NCBI GenBank assembly: GCA_024636955.1
Contig: JAGXGB010000068.1
Location: forward strand, 1 to 32,976
DNA: 32,976 nucleotides
Direction of reading: 5' to 3'
Origin: Bacteroidales bacterium
GTDB lineage: Bacteria; Bacteroidota; Bacteroidia; Bacteroidales; Lentimicrobiaceae
The position numbers and the translations under genes were made by a program. The notes beneath the pieces are model-generated. The model was not told the DNA's origin and did not search any database. It worked only from the letters and a program-made list of their open reading frames with translations. Numbering within the stretch: position 1 is the stretch's first letter; every line of letters starts with the position of its first letter. Positions 1 to 9,001 of this stretch are shown here, one piece after another.

Positions 1-27
1 GCAGCGTCAGATGTGTATAAGAGACAG
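1..27 (+). other. Nextera transposase adapter (sequencing artefact)
   Basis: Bases 9-27 are the 19-base Tn5 mosaic-end sequence AGATGTGTATAAGAGACAG, preceded by GCAGCGTC, which is the rest of the Illumina Nextera read-1 adapter. This is library DNA left on the assembly, not genome. Genomic sequence starts at base 28. Translating through it gives the peptide MCIRDR, a false N-terminus for the first gene. Confidence 0.97.
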
Positions 28-385
28 GAACGACTGCCCAACCGACAATATGAAGTTTTATCTGGTAACCGTTGAAGAGTCGCTGCCTGTTGCTATTATT
101 GATGAGCCGGGCGAGATATGTGAAGGTGATGCAGGCTTTTTGGTTGTAAACCTCACAGGTACAGCCCCATGGAGCCTCGTATTGTTTGATGGCGTAAATT
201 ACACCACCTATGACAATATCCTGGTTTCACCATTTACAATACCCGTAAACCCAACAACCACAACAACATACACAATAACCGAAGTAACAAATATCGACGG
301 AACGAACACCGAACCGTCAAATTCAGTAATATTGATCGTTAATCCGCGACCAACGAATACAACAATTTATCAATATGGACCATAG
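28..385 (+). CDS. 3' fragment of a secreted Ig-like/PKD-like repeat protein (5' end missing)
   Basis: Only the C-terminal 118 or so residues are present; the reading frame enters from the adapter and the first whole genomic codon is at 29. The visible part has the pattern of extracellular beta-sandwich repeats of Bacteroidota surface proteins: EICEGDAG near the start of a unit, then TAPWSLVLFDG, a Thr run (TTTTTYTITEV), and a closing ILIVNPRPT. The same style of repeat (ICAGTS ... MTVNP) occurs in the gene at the right end of the window. The protein stops with TAG at 383-385 shortly after NPRPT and shows no type IX sorting domain, which is odd for a surface protein of this kind. It may be truncated or may be a subunit anchored by a partner. 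The exact family is not recognised. Confidence 0.75.
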
Positions 386-386
386 T

Positions 387-414
387 AAGGCTAAAGGCTA
401 AAGGCTAAGGGCTA
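387..414. repeat. 7-bp tandem repeat aaggcta, 4 copies
   Basis: Four head-to-tail copies of aaggcta (the last is agggcta) followed by aagtaaag. The same unit occurs five times immediately after the adhesin gene at 6269-6303, in the same orientation. Further short repeats (cccagaa, aaagaac) fill the rest of the 144-bp gap up to the adhesin start. Confidence 0.9.
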
Positions 415-529
415 AAGTAAAGTGCACCACGCTCTCAGCCCAGAACCCAGAACCCAGAACCCAAAACAACAAAGAACAAAGAACAAAGAACCCCTCGATA
501 AAAACTCGGGGACCACAAAGAACAAAACA

Positions 530-3500
530 ATGACCCGTCTAAAATACATACTAACGCTAACAATCCTGATACTGTCAGGCTTCGCGTCGTTCTCCCAATC
601 CCGCTACGTGATTGACGAAGTGTGTATTGGTGCGGAGCGCTACTATCGTGTGGATGGTCAGCCGGGTTCTACGTATATATGGACGGTTACGGAGCCTGAT
701 GGGGTTACTGTTATTACGCTTCCTGAAACGGCTGATACGTGTGTTATTTTCTGGAATTTCCCTGCAGGAGCGGGTACTTATAGTCTGGCAACCGAGCAAA
801 CGAATCCGGTAACGGGGTGTACGAATATTGAGCTGGGACTGATTATTGTGTACGAGCTGCCTGTGGCTTATGCGGGGGTTGATGTTACGTTGTGTGCGCC
901 AATGCCTTATACGCTGGCTTTCGCCGATACCAGTTATGCAAGTACCCTGTTGTGGACTACCGGTGGCGATGGTACTTTTAATAATGATACAATTTTACAA
1001 CCTGAATATACTTTTGGGGCTAACGATATTTTGAATGGTACGGTAACGTTAACGCTTACCGCACAAGGACTTGGCGAAACCGGCAGTTGCCCCCCTGCAG
1101 AATCGTCCGTCATCATCACCCTGGACAATCTTGTGGCCGTTGCTGATAGCACGCCGGCGAGTTGTCCGGTGGTGCCTGATGGTACTGTTACACTTACCGC
1201 CAGTGGCGGCACAGGACCGTATACTTATATCCTGAATACGTCTCCACCTGACACCAACAATACCGGCATCTTCACCGGACTGGCAGCAGGAACCTATGCC
1301 TGGCTTATTACCGATGCTTCGGGATGCGAGGTTTCGGGCGATGTAACTGTGAATATGCTTGATGCGATTACCGCAACTGTAACATATACAAATGAAACCT
1401 TCCCCGGTGCTTCCAACGGAACTGTCACGGTGAACGATGAAGCAGGCGGTTCGGGCGTTTATGAATATAAGCTGGTGCATCAGGGCACAGGCACAGTTTA
1501 CGATTGGCAGGCATCGGATGTGTTTACCGGTCTGCCCCCGGGCTTTTATGAAGTGTGGATTCGTGACCTGAATGCTCCGTTGTGCGAATACATGATAGAG
1601 ATTATTGAAATATTGCCGGGTATAGCGCTTACCGCGGAATTAGATACGCTTGCCATTACCTGCTATGCTGCAGCCGATGGACAAATCACCGTTATCAACC
1701 CATTGGGCGGCTCAGGCCTGTATGAATATATGATGGAAGATGCCTTTGGTGTACAAACAGTATGGCAAACATCCAATGTGTTTGGGCCGCTGGGTCCGGG
1801 CACTTACATAGTGTACATGCGCGACCAGAATGAACCTGCCAATATGATTACAGTTGGAACGGTTATTCTTACCGATCCTGCACAGCTTGCCGCGACATAC
1901 ACCTTTACCAATGAAACTTATGCAGGTGCCAATGATGGTTCTATTACCGTTGATCCTCCAACAGGCGGCTCAGGCAATTATGAATACATGATAGTTGATG
2001 CTTTCGGCACTCCAATCGGCTGGCAGGCAAGTAACATGTTTACCGGACTAATCCCCGGCACTTATGATGTATGGATACGCGATGCCGATAATATTGATTG
2101 CGAAGTTATGATAGGCACTGTAGTTATCGCAGCCGGTCCTATGCTTATGGCTGATGTTACTTACGATAGTGTTACCTGTTACGGTGCTGCCGATGGAAGT
2201 ATCACAGTAAGTAACCCACAAGGCGGTTCGGGCAATTATGAGTATATGGTTGAGGATGCTTTTGGTGTGCAGATTGGCTGGCAGTCGTCGGGCGATTTCA
2301 GTCCACTGGCAGCAGGTACATATATAGTAAGGATGCGCGATGCTGATGTTCCGGCAAACGCAGTAGTTCTTGAGACTGTGATAATTACTGAAGCAGCCGA
2401 GCTTATGGCTTTGGTTACCGTTACCGATGAATCTTATGCCGGTGCCAATGATGGAATCATCAACATCACTGGTCCTCAGGGCGGCTCAGGCACTTATGAA
2501 TACATGCTCATGTACAATCCTCCTCCGGGAACTCAGATAGGATGGCAATCGTCGGCCATCTTTACAGGACTTGCACCGGGCACTTATGAAATTTATATGC
2601 GCGATTCACTGGTGCCCGACTGCTTTGTTCAGCTACGTATTGTTGACCTTGGCACCGCTGAAGCACTTACAGCTGAGGTTACACACACTGATGTAACATG
2701 TTATGGTTACAACAACGGTAGTATTACCGTAAGCAATCCGCTCAATGGTTCAGGCTTCTACGAGTATAATATCGGCGGTGCATGGCAGTCGTCGGGTTAC
2801 TTCGGCAATCTGCCGGCAGGCCCATACACGGTAACCATGCGCGATTCACTCAACCCCGGTAATTTTGAAACCCTCTCAATTGAAGTAGTCGGTCAACCTG
2901 AGCCTTTATGGGCAACTGTTATACTGCAACATGAAACACTGGCCGGGGCTAACGACGGCAGCATCGTGATCAACGCACCTACAGGAGGCTCAGGGTTTTA
3001 CGAATACATGATCCTGCTCAACCCACCGGGCACACAAACCGGGTGGCAGTCGTCGGGCACCTTCGCAGGCCTCGCTCCGGGAATTTACGAGGTTTATATG
3101 CGCGATGTGAATGATACCACATGTATGGTGCAGCTTGATGTGGTGGAGATACTACCGGCAGGTGCTCTTGGCGCAGAGGCTATTGCTACCAACGTAACAT
3201 GCTTCGGCTTTAACGATGGAACAATTACTGTGTCAGCTCAAACAGGCGGTTCGGGCAACTACCAGTACAGCAATGATGGCGGACTTTCATGGCAGGACTC
3301 ACCGCTGTTCACAGGACTGGCCGCGGGAACTTACATAGTTATGATGCGCGATGCCGACCAGCCTACCAACCTGATCACCATTGACACGTTCATCATTACT
3401 GCGCCTGATATCCTTTACGGGGATGTTGTGTTTACCAACGACACCTGCGATATGGACGGCACCATTACCGTGCTGAACTCTTCAGGTGGTTGGGGAACTT

Positions 3501-6268
3501 ATGAATACAGCATCAATGGCTTTATCTGGCAAAGTGATACAATCTTTACCGGACTCAACGCAGGCTTCTACTTTGTATATATGCGCGATTCGTTATATCC
3601 GGATTGCTATCTGAATATTGGTGAAGCGCAGATAGAAAACACCTGTGCTTTAACTGCCAGTGTTGACCATGAAGAGATTTCATGCTTCGAAGCAGCGGAT
3701 GGTACTATTACCGTCACTAACCCTGAGGGCGGTTCGGGCAATTACAGCTACAGCATCAATGGCATCGACTGGCAAACATCGGGCAACTTCACTAATCTGG
3801 GTCCGGGTACTTATACAGTGATGATCCGCGATAACAATGATCCTTCAGTAGAAGTGCTGCTTGAAACCATCATACTTACTGATCCTGCCCAACTTGCTGC
3901 TATTGTAATGGTTACCAATGAAACCTTCCCCGGCAACAATGGTATGATTACCGTCACAACCCCAACAGGAGGTTCAGGAACTTATGAGTATATGATTGAA
4001 GATGCCTTTGGCGTTCAAACAGGATGGCAGGCATCAAATGTGTTTGCATCACTTGCACCGGGCACTTACACCGTGTGGATGCGCGATGCAAACAATATCG
4101 ACTGTTTGGTTAACCTGGGTTCATACGAAGTTCTGCCCGAAGGAGCGCTCACAGCACTGTATGAATTTACCCATGTTACCTGCTTTGGTGCAAACGATGG
4201 TACCATTACCATCTATAACCCGCAGGGCGGCACAGGTGTGTATGAATACAGCATCAACGGTGGCCTAAACTGGCAAACCTCAGGCATATTTACTGATGTT
4301 CCACCGGGCACATACGTATTGATGATTCGTGATGAAGCCTTCCCGGCCAACGCGATAACTCTGGCAACCATCGAAATCCTCGAACCTGAAGTACTGTTTG
4401 CTGAGATAGAAGCTGAAATGATAGGTTGTACCATTCCAACAGGAAGCATCACCTTCACCGGTTCAACAGGCGGCTCGGGCAATTACGAGTATAGCATTGA
4501 TGATGGTAATACATGGCAAACGTCAAACTATTTCGGCGACCTGCCGGCCGGCGACTATGATCCTATAATACGTGATGCTGAAAATACTGAATGCGAAATT
4601 GCGTTCCCACCGGTAACTATTACCGAGAGCGCACCAATGAGCATCACCATCAACAGCACCGACTCCACCACCTGTGATGAGGCAAACGGTGCGATTGATG
4701 CAACGGCCGATGGTGGTAGCGGCACCTATGAATATATGCTTGAGAATGTTGGCGGATCTACAACACCATGGCAATCGGGCGGACTGTTCACTGATCTTTC
4801 TACAGGTAACTACAGGCTTACCGTGCACGACGATACAGGTTGTGAGATTACTTACAACCAACTTATTACAATAGAGGCTATTACACCGGTTGAGATCATC
4901 AACGTTGAAGTAACCCACTCCATTAATGGCGGTGCAACAGGTACACTTACCGTGGAAGCCACTTCACCGGCGCTGCCACTACAGTACTCTCTCGACAGTA
5001 TCACATGGCAACTATCAAACGTGTTTACTGATCTGCCTCCTGGATTCTACACCGTTTATGTTATGGATGCCAACGGCTGCGTTGATATCTGGCAAACACA
5101 AATCGGCAATGTTATCATGGGTGAAATCGAGCTTGTATCAGGTCGCGTTACCGAGTGCGTGGGCGACATCAAGCCGCTTGAAATTGCAGTGTATGAGTTT
5201 GACAGCATATCATCCTTCAGGATACAGCTTACTTACGACCCATTGGTACTGAAATTTGTGGGCTTTGGCACAATGCATTACAATCTGGTGCCTAACCTGA
5301 TGATAGCCACGGAAATAAGTCCGGGCGTACTGGAAATCAGCTACACCCACCCGGGCTTCGTGTCAGTTCCTGATGGCGAATTGCTTGTTGAGCTCATGGT
5401 ACAAGGTATTGCCCCGGGCGAAAGTCAGCTCGACTGGCAGTGGCTTGAATGTATTGTAATGAGTCCGGTGGGCTTACTCCCCGGTGTAACCGCCGTGGTA
5501 AACGAAATTGCCGAAGTATTTGCCAACCCAACATTGACTGGCTTTACCGACGGCGACTTCTGTCCGGGCGACTCCACCATCATTTGGGCCGAAGCCAACA
5601 TGGATAACCTGGTATACACCTGGACACATCCACGTGGCATAACACATGACGGTCCGGTATGGGATCTTGGCACATTAAGTGAAATGGACGGCGGTAACTA
5701 TATCATTGAAGCCAAACAGGATCAATGCTACAGTCTCGACACCGTTAACATCAACGTGTTCCCTAATCCTCTCATGTACATTGCATACGAAGATACCCTC
5801 TGCTTTGGCAACCCGATAGTACTTGATCCGCGCGACAGCTTTGCACAGTACGAATGGAGCACCGGCAGCACCATGCCAACTATTATTGCCTATGAAGCCG
5901 GAGTATACTGGCTTAAGGTTGTTGACATCAACGGATGCCGCGCCATTGATACCGTAACCCTCGAGCCTTGTTTGATTGAAGTGCTCATTCCAAACGCCTT
6001 CACTCCTAACAATGACGGTTTGAACGACACCTTCAAGCCCATCTTCACAGGCTTCGAACCCGGCAACTACCGAATGGACATTTACAGCAAGTGGGGTCAG
6101 CTCCTCTTCACCACCGCCACCCTGTCAGAAGGCTGGGATGGCCGCGTAAATGGTGACCTAGTATCACCTGACACCTTCGTGTATGTAGTTAGCTACGAAG
6201 TACCATCGTATGTTATGAGGGTTGGTTTGACTAGTCCAATTACGGGGAGGGTTTCCGTGATAAGATAA
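530..6268 (+). CDS. Giant SprB-repeat surface adhesin with type B T9SS (gliding-associated) sorting domain
   Basis: 1912 residues from the ATG at 530. The frame stays open upstream to 422, but that stretch is repeat-derived and the ATG at 530 is followed by a clean signal peptide (MTRLKYILTLTILILSG, cleavage near FSQ). After two PKD-like N-terminal domains, about 16 SprB-type repeats of roughly 84 residues cover residues 200-1527, with the recurring pattern GSITVxxPxGGSGxYEYM, WQxS, F.GL.PGTY, MRD. Residues 1530-1650 resemble a cohesin fold (FRIQLTYDPLVLKFVG). Ig/PKD-like segments follow. The end (from about residue 1817) is the gliding motility-associated C-terminal domain (IPNAFTPNNDGLNDTFKPIF, then YSKWGQLLF and WDGRVNG), which directs export by the type IX system and attachment to the cell surface. 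SprB itself is the gliding adhesin of Flavobacterium; a role here in adhesion or gliding is inference. Twelve of the repeats alternate between two subtypes. Confidence 0.93.
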   Translation: MTRLKYILTLTILILSGFASFSQSRYVIDEVCIGAERYYRVDGQPGSTYIWTVTEPDGVTVITLPETADTCVIFWNFPAGAGTYSLATEQTNPVTGCTNIELGLIIVYELPVAYAGVDVTLCAPMPYTLAFADTSYASTLLWTTGGDGTFNNDTILQPEYTFGANDILNGTVTLTLTAQGLGETGSCPPAESSVIITLDNLVAVADSTPASCPVVPDGTVTLTASGGTGPYTYILNTSPPDTNNTGIFTGLAAGTYAWLITDASGCEVSGDVTVNMLDAITATVTYTNETFPGASNGTVTVNDEAGGSGVYEYKLVHQGTGTVYDWQASDVFTGLPPGFYEVWIRDLNAPLCEYMIEIIEILPGIALTAELDTLAITCYAAADGQITVINPLGGSGLYEYMMEDAFGVQTVWQTSNVFGPLGPGTYIVYMRDQNEPANMITVGTVILTDPAQLAATYTFTNETYAGANDGSITVDPPTGGSGNYEYMIVDAFGTPIGWQASNMFTGLIPGTYDVWIRDADNIDCEVMIGTVVIAAGPMLMADVTYDSVTCYGAADGSITVSNPQGGSGNYEYMVEDAFGVQIGWQSSGDFSPLAAGTYIVRMRDADVPANAVVLETVIITEAAELMALVTVTDESYAGANDGIINITGPQGGSGTYEYMLMYNPPPGTQIGWQSSAIFTGLAPGTYEIYMRDSLVPDCFVQLRIVDLGTAEALTAEVTHTDVTCYGYNNGSITVSNPLNGSGFYEYNIGGAWQSSGYFGNLPAGPYTVTMRDSLNPGNFETLSIEVVGQPEPLWATVILQHETLAGANDGSIVINAPTGGSGFYEYMILLNPPGTQTGWQSSGTFAGLAPGIYEVYMRDVNDTTCMVQLDVVEILPAGALGAEAIATNVTCFGFNDGTITVSAQTGGSGNYQYSNDGGLSWQDSPLFTGLAAGTYIVMMRDADQPTNLITIDTFIITAPDILYGDVVFTNDTCDMDGTITVLNSSGGWGTYEYSINGFIWQSDTIFTGLNAGFYFVYMRDSLYPDCYLNIGEAQIENTCALTASVDHEEISCFEAADGTITVTNPEGGSGNYSYSINGIDWQTSGNFTNLGPGTYTVMIRDNNDPSVEVLLETIILTDPAQLAAIVMVTNETFPGNNGMITVTTPTGGSGTYEYMIEDAFGVQTGWQASNVFASLAPGTYTVWMRDANNIDCLVNLGSYEVLPEGALTALYEFTHVTCFGANDGTITIYNPQGGTGVYEYSINGGLNWQTSGIFTDVPPGTYVLMIRDEAFPANAITLATIEILEPEVLFAEIEAEMIGCTIPTGSITFTGSTGGSGNYEYSIDDGNTWQTSNYFGDLPAGDYDPIIRDAENTECEIAFPPVTITESAPMSITINSTDSTTCDEANGAIDATADGGSGTYEYMLENVGGSTTPWQSGGLFTDLSTGNYRLTVHDDTGCEITYNQLITIEAITPVEIINVEVTHSINGGATGTLTVEATSPALPLQYSLDSITWQLSNVFTDLPPGFYTVYVMDANGCVDIWQTQIGNVIMGEIELVSGRVTECVGDIKPLEIAVYEFDSISSFRIQLTYDPLVLKFVGFGTMHYNLVPNLMIATEISPGVLEISYTHPGFVSVPDGELLVELMVQGIAPGESQLDWQWLECIVMSPVGLLPGVTAVVNEIAEVFANPTLTGFTDGDFCPGDSTIIWAEANMDNLVYTWTHPRGITHDGPVWDLGTLSEMDGGNYIIEAKQDQCYSLDTVNINVFPNPLMYIAYEDTLCFGNPIVLDPRDSFAQYEWSTGSTMPTIIAYEAGVYWLKVVDINGCRAIDTVTLEPCLIEVLIPNAFTPNNDGLNDTFKPIFTGFEPGNYRMDIYSKWGQLLFTTATLSEGWDGRVNGDLVSPDTFVYVVSYEVPSYVMRVGLTSPITGRVSVIR

Positions 6269-6303
6269 AAGGCTAAAGGCTAAAGGCTAAAGGCTAAAGG
6301 CTA
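6269..6303. repeat. 7-bp tandem repeat aaggcta, 5 copies
   Basis: Five perfect copies starting one base after the adhesin stop codon, followed by aagtaaaaagtaaag. Matches the array at 387-414 on the other side of the gene. Confidence 0.92.
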
Positions 6304-6345
6304 AAGTAAAAAGTAAAGAAAAAAGTAAAAAATAAACCACCGTAG

Positions 6346-6365
6346 GGACAGGTCGCGACCTGTCC
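6346..6365. repeat. Dispersed 20-bp perfect palindrome (family P1)
   Basis: ggacaggtcgcgacctgtcc is a perfect inverted repeat, preceded by gta and followed by attatggattg. The same element occurs at 12465-12484 and, with one change in the centre, at 30481-30500. It behaves like a REP-type dispersed intergenic palindrome. Confidence 0.9.
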
Positions 6366-6405
6366 ATTATGGATTGGGTGTAAGCCCTCATCCCCCCGAC
6401 CCCCA

Positions 6406-6422
6406 TTCTCCCAGAGGGAGAA
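6406..6422. repeat. Short hairpin ttctccc-aga-gggagaa
   Basis: Perfect 7-bp stem with a 3-base loop in a C-rich then G-rich context (ccccccgaccccc upstream, gggggag downstream). No T-run follows, so a terminator role is not supported. Confidence 0.7.
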
Positions 6423-6508
6423 GGGGGAGAAGAATCTATCTTCATCCGTAGGAAATCCTTTTTGAGTAAAATGACGATAAAATGACGGTCCTAGAACGAT
6501 GGATGGTT

Positions 6509-6590
6509 AGCCCTGAAAGGGCTTAATATGTCAGCGATGGGTGCAACCCATCGTTTATGCGGTATTATGATTTTTAAGCCCTGACAGGGC
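6509..6590. repeat. Composite palindromic repeat: two gccct-agggc hairpins around a cgatgggt-acccatcg hairpin (family P2)
   Basis: Three perfect small hairpins in a row: agccct-gaa-agggct (6509-6523), cgatgggt-gca-acccatcg (6535-6553) and gccct-gac-agggc (6578-6590). Related composites lie at 29260-29341 and 30613-30726. Stems are conserved while loops and spacers vary, as expected for structured repeats. Confidence 0.85.
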
Positions 6591-6630
6591 GAGATAACAT
6601 CAGTTTGGCCGGGAAACGTGCATGATCAGT

Positions 6631-8826
6631 TTAAATTGCAACAACCTTTCCACTAGCGATGATGCCGTCTCGTGAATGTACCCTGTAATAATAAATTCCC
6701 GGTTTCAGATTATTCCTCTTGACGGTGATGATCGTTGATGAAGAGAAGTCATTTTCATAGACAATACTCCCGGATGAGTTGTAAAGAACCAGCCTTGGCG
6801 AAGTATACTCACGGTTGAATTTGATAGAGAAACTTTCGCGAAATGGATTAGGATAGGCTCTGTATGACAATTCTGTATTAGGCATGGCTGAACTAGATGT
6901 TATAACACCTCCCTCCCTGTATATGAGGAAACCGAATCCTGTACCAATCCATTTATTGCCATATTTATCAATAGTTAAATCGTTTAAGTTACCCATAGGC
7001 AGGGGTGAATTATTACTATTGATTTCACTCCAGTCAGTCCCATTGAAAAGGTAAAGCTGGGAAAGTCCCTTTTGCCAAATACTGCCATCATGATCGGTTA
7101 CAACGGTTCCCCCTCCGTTATACTGACCAAGGGTTGGATGGACGAAGCGGTCGCAATTGATCTTGTCAAATTTATATAATCCGAAATGTTTATCAGAAAA
7201 CCATATGTTGTCGTTGGCATCAATTGCAAATTGGTTTATATATATAGGTGGTAAAGAAGAGTTCGATGCATTATAAATTGTCCATAAACCCTGATTATCT
7301 ATACATGTTAGCCCGCCAGAAGTGCTAAACCAGATATTTTTCTGTGAATCAGCCAGAAGATTAGCAGGATTGGATGTTAGTGGCGAATTACTACTGTTGT
7401 ACTTGGTCCATGAACTGCCATTATAGTGGGCAACTCCGTAAAAGGCTTCGTATATGGTACCACCCCATACAGGATCATACCATTCGGAGAGACTATCGCA
7501 ATAATTAATCCAAAAATCATAAGGCCCTATGACTAACAAACTTTTGGCATATTCAGAATTAAAAGGAGAATAAGAAGTCTGAAGGAAAGGACAATCAGGA
7601 ATAGCTGTAGCAGTAGAACCATCTGTTACCATGATTCCCTCCTGACCTTTGATATACAGGATGCCGGCAGAATCAAGAGCAATAGAATGTACTAATTCAT
7701 TATAGAAAGGTACCGGAGTCCAGGTTTCCAGGTTTGTGAGGTATAATGAGCTACCTGAGATTTTAGGGTTCCTTGTCCCTACATAAACATATCCGTCCTG
7801 CTTGCTGAGCATATGTACAATTCGGCTCTCACTGAGGTGTGATGGTGATGCATTAAAGTATTCCCAGTTATTTATGTTCTTTTTGCCGATGAGTCCAATC
7901 TCTGTATCAAACCAAATATCTCCGTCAGAAGCAGCAACGATAACACGCACATCACTGTCAGCTATTCCTGAATTCAAGGTATCATATTGTGTCCATGAAC
8001 TTCCATTAAATCGGAGAATTCCACCAATCGGAGCATCATAGGCAGCTGTTTCGGAAGCTGAAACCCAGACTTTATTATCTGGCGCAACCGACATATCAGT
8101 AAGATCAACTTCAGGCAGGTTTGTATTGTCGCTGTTATAGGTTGTGAAAGTAATGCCATCAAATTTCCTTACTGCTGTATTATGAAGCATCCAAATATTG
8201 CCCAGGTTATCGGAATCTATTCTTTTTACTTGTGACAGATAATAGCTTGATGGCAGGTTATAAAGAGTCCATATCCCATTTTCAACTTTAACAAGGTGAT
8301 TATACGTAGTGAGCCAGAGTACACCTTCCTTGCAGTAAAGAGCACTAATACTGTTCTCAGGTAACGGACTGTTTTCAGAGGTATATCGGGTCCAGGTAAT
8401 TCCGTCGAATAAAACAAGTCCACCTACACCCAGAATCCATACCCTGTTGCTATCAACTGCAATATCTTTAATGGTTCCCCCGGTGAGGAGAGTTCCAGAA
8501 GTATCAAGAATAGTCCATGTATTCTCGTGATAGCGGTAAATATAACCGTTAAGAGTGCCAAACCATGTGTTGTTCATGCCGTCGGATTCAACAGTGCATA
8601 TATAGCCATCGGGTAAGGGGGCATTTGCCTTGTTGAAATAAGTAATTTCACCTGAAATTTTATTAATCCGTGTTATTCCAACAAATGATCCGGCCCATAT
8701 AAATTCTTCATCTTCGGTCATACTTGTCGAATACGAGGTCTCATACATGCCAATCCATTCAGGGCTTTGTCCATACGCCAGCAACATGGTCATTTGCAAT
8801 AAAAACAATAGAGAGATCTTATTCAT
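6631..8826 (-). CDS. Secreted propeller-repeat protein with type A T9SS sorting domain
   Basis: 731 residues. A signal peptide is visible (MNKISLLFLLQMTMLLAYGQ). The body is a series of short beta-propeller units of the two-component-regulator sensor type: repeated WxxYNxxNSxLP, IAVDSNRVWILGVGGL, DGDIWFDTEIGLI, NIWFSTSGGLTCID, KWIGTGFGFL. In hybrid regulators of gut Bacteroidota these propellers form the periplasmic sugar sensor; here there is no membrane helix or kinase behind them, so this is a free-standing secreted propeller. The last 75 or so residues (YRAYPNPFRESFSIKF ... LKPGIYYYRVHSRDG ... GKVVAI) are a type A Por-secretion sorting domain, so export by the type IX system is expected. 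Ligand and function are unknown. The gene stands alone, with 175 bp to the kinase gene upstream. Confidence 0.9.
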   Translation of the reverse strand: MNKISLLFLLQMTMLLAYGQSPEWIGMYETSYSTSMTEDEEFIWAGSFVGITRINKISGEITYFNKANAPLPDGYICTVESDGMNNTWFGTLNGYIYRYHENTWTILDTSGTLLTGGTIKDIAVDSNRVWILGVGGLVLFDGITWTRYTSENSPLPENSISALYCKEGVLWLTTYNHLVKVENGIWTLYNLPSSYYLSQVKRIDSDNLGNIWMLHNTAVRKFDGITFTTYNSDNTNLPEVDLTDMSVAPDNKVWVSASETAAYDAPIGGILRFNGSSWTQYDTLNSGIADSDVRVIVAASDGDIWFDTEIGLIGKKNINNWEYFNASPSHLSESRIVHMLSKQDGYVYVGTRNPKISGSSLYLTNLETWTPVPFYNELVHSIALDSAGILYIKGQEGIMVTDGSTATAIPDCPFLQTSYSPFNSEYAKSLLVIGPYDFWINYCDSLSEWYDPVWGGTIYEAFYGVAHYNGSSWTKYNSSNSPLTSNPANLLADSQKNIWFSTSGGLTCIDNQGLWTIYNASNSSLPPIYINQFAIDANDNIWFSDKHFGLYKFDKINCDRFVHPTLGQYNGGGTVVTDHDGSIWQKGLSQLYLFNGTDWSEINSNNSPLPMGNLNDLTIDKYGNKWIGTGFGFLIYREGGVITSSSAMPNTELSYRAYPNPFRESFSIKFNREYTSPRLVLYNSSGSIVYENDFSSSTIITVKRNNLKPGIYYYRVHSRDGIIASGKVVAI

Positions 8827-9001
8827 GATGTCAATTTTATATTATATATATAGATGACAATAAAAATGATATTTACCCTAAAGTCAGACCAAACTTTTTA
8901 AATGGAAAGACGGAATTACCTTATCTCCCTTGAAAGAGGTTTATAACGTCGGATGGCTAGCACTGTAAGAGCGAAATAACAATGGTTGGATGCGTGGTGA
9001 A

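Larger units (their letters stand above)
6269..6630. other. Gene-free repeat-rich spacer
   Basis: 362 bp with no credible ORF, between the adhesin and the 3' end of the minus-strand propeller gene. It holds, in order, five copies of aaggcta, a 20-bp palindrome, a C/G-rich hairpin, and a cluster of three small hairpins, each described separately. No T-run follows any hairpin, so no terminator is called. Confidence 0.85.

Noticed and set aside
494..514. Hairpin-like cccctcga ... tcgggg before the adhesin start as a terminator or attenuator
   Set aside because: Pairing needs a bulge, the loop is A-rich and no T-run follows; support is too weak.
8950..9000. Sequence resembling a family P2 palindromic unit (ggatggctagcac ... 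ggttggatgcg)
   Set aside because: Similarity to the 6501-6550 region is visible, but the stems no longer pair, so it is at best a decayed copy and is not listed as a feature.
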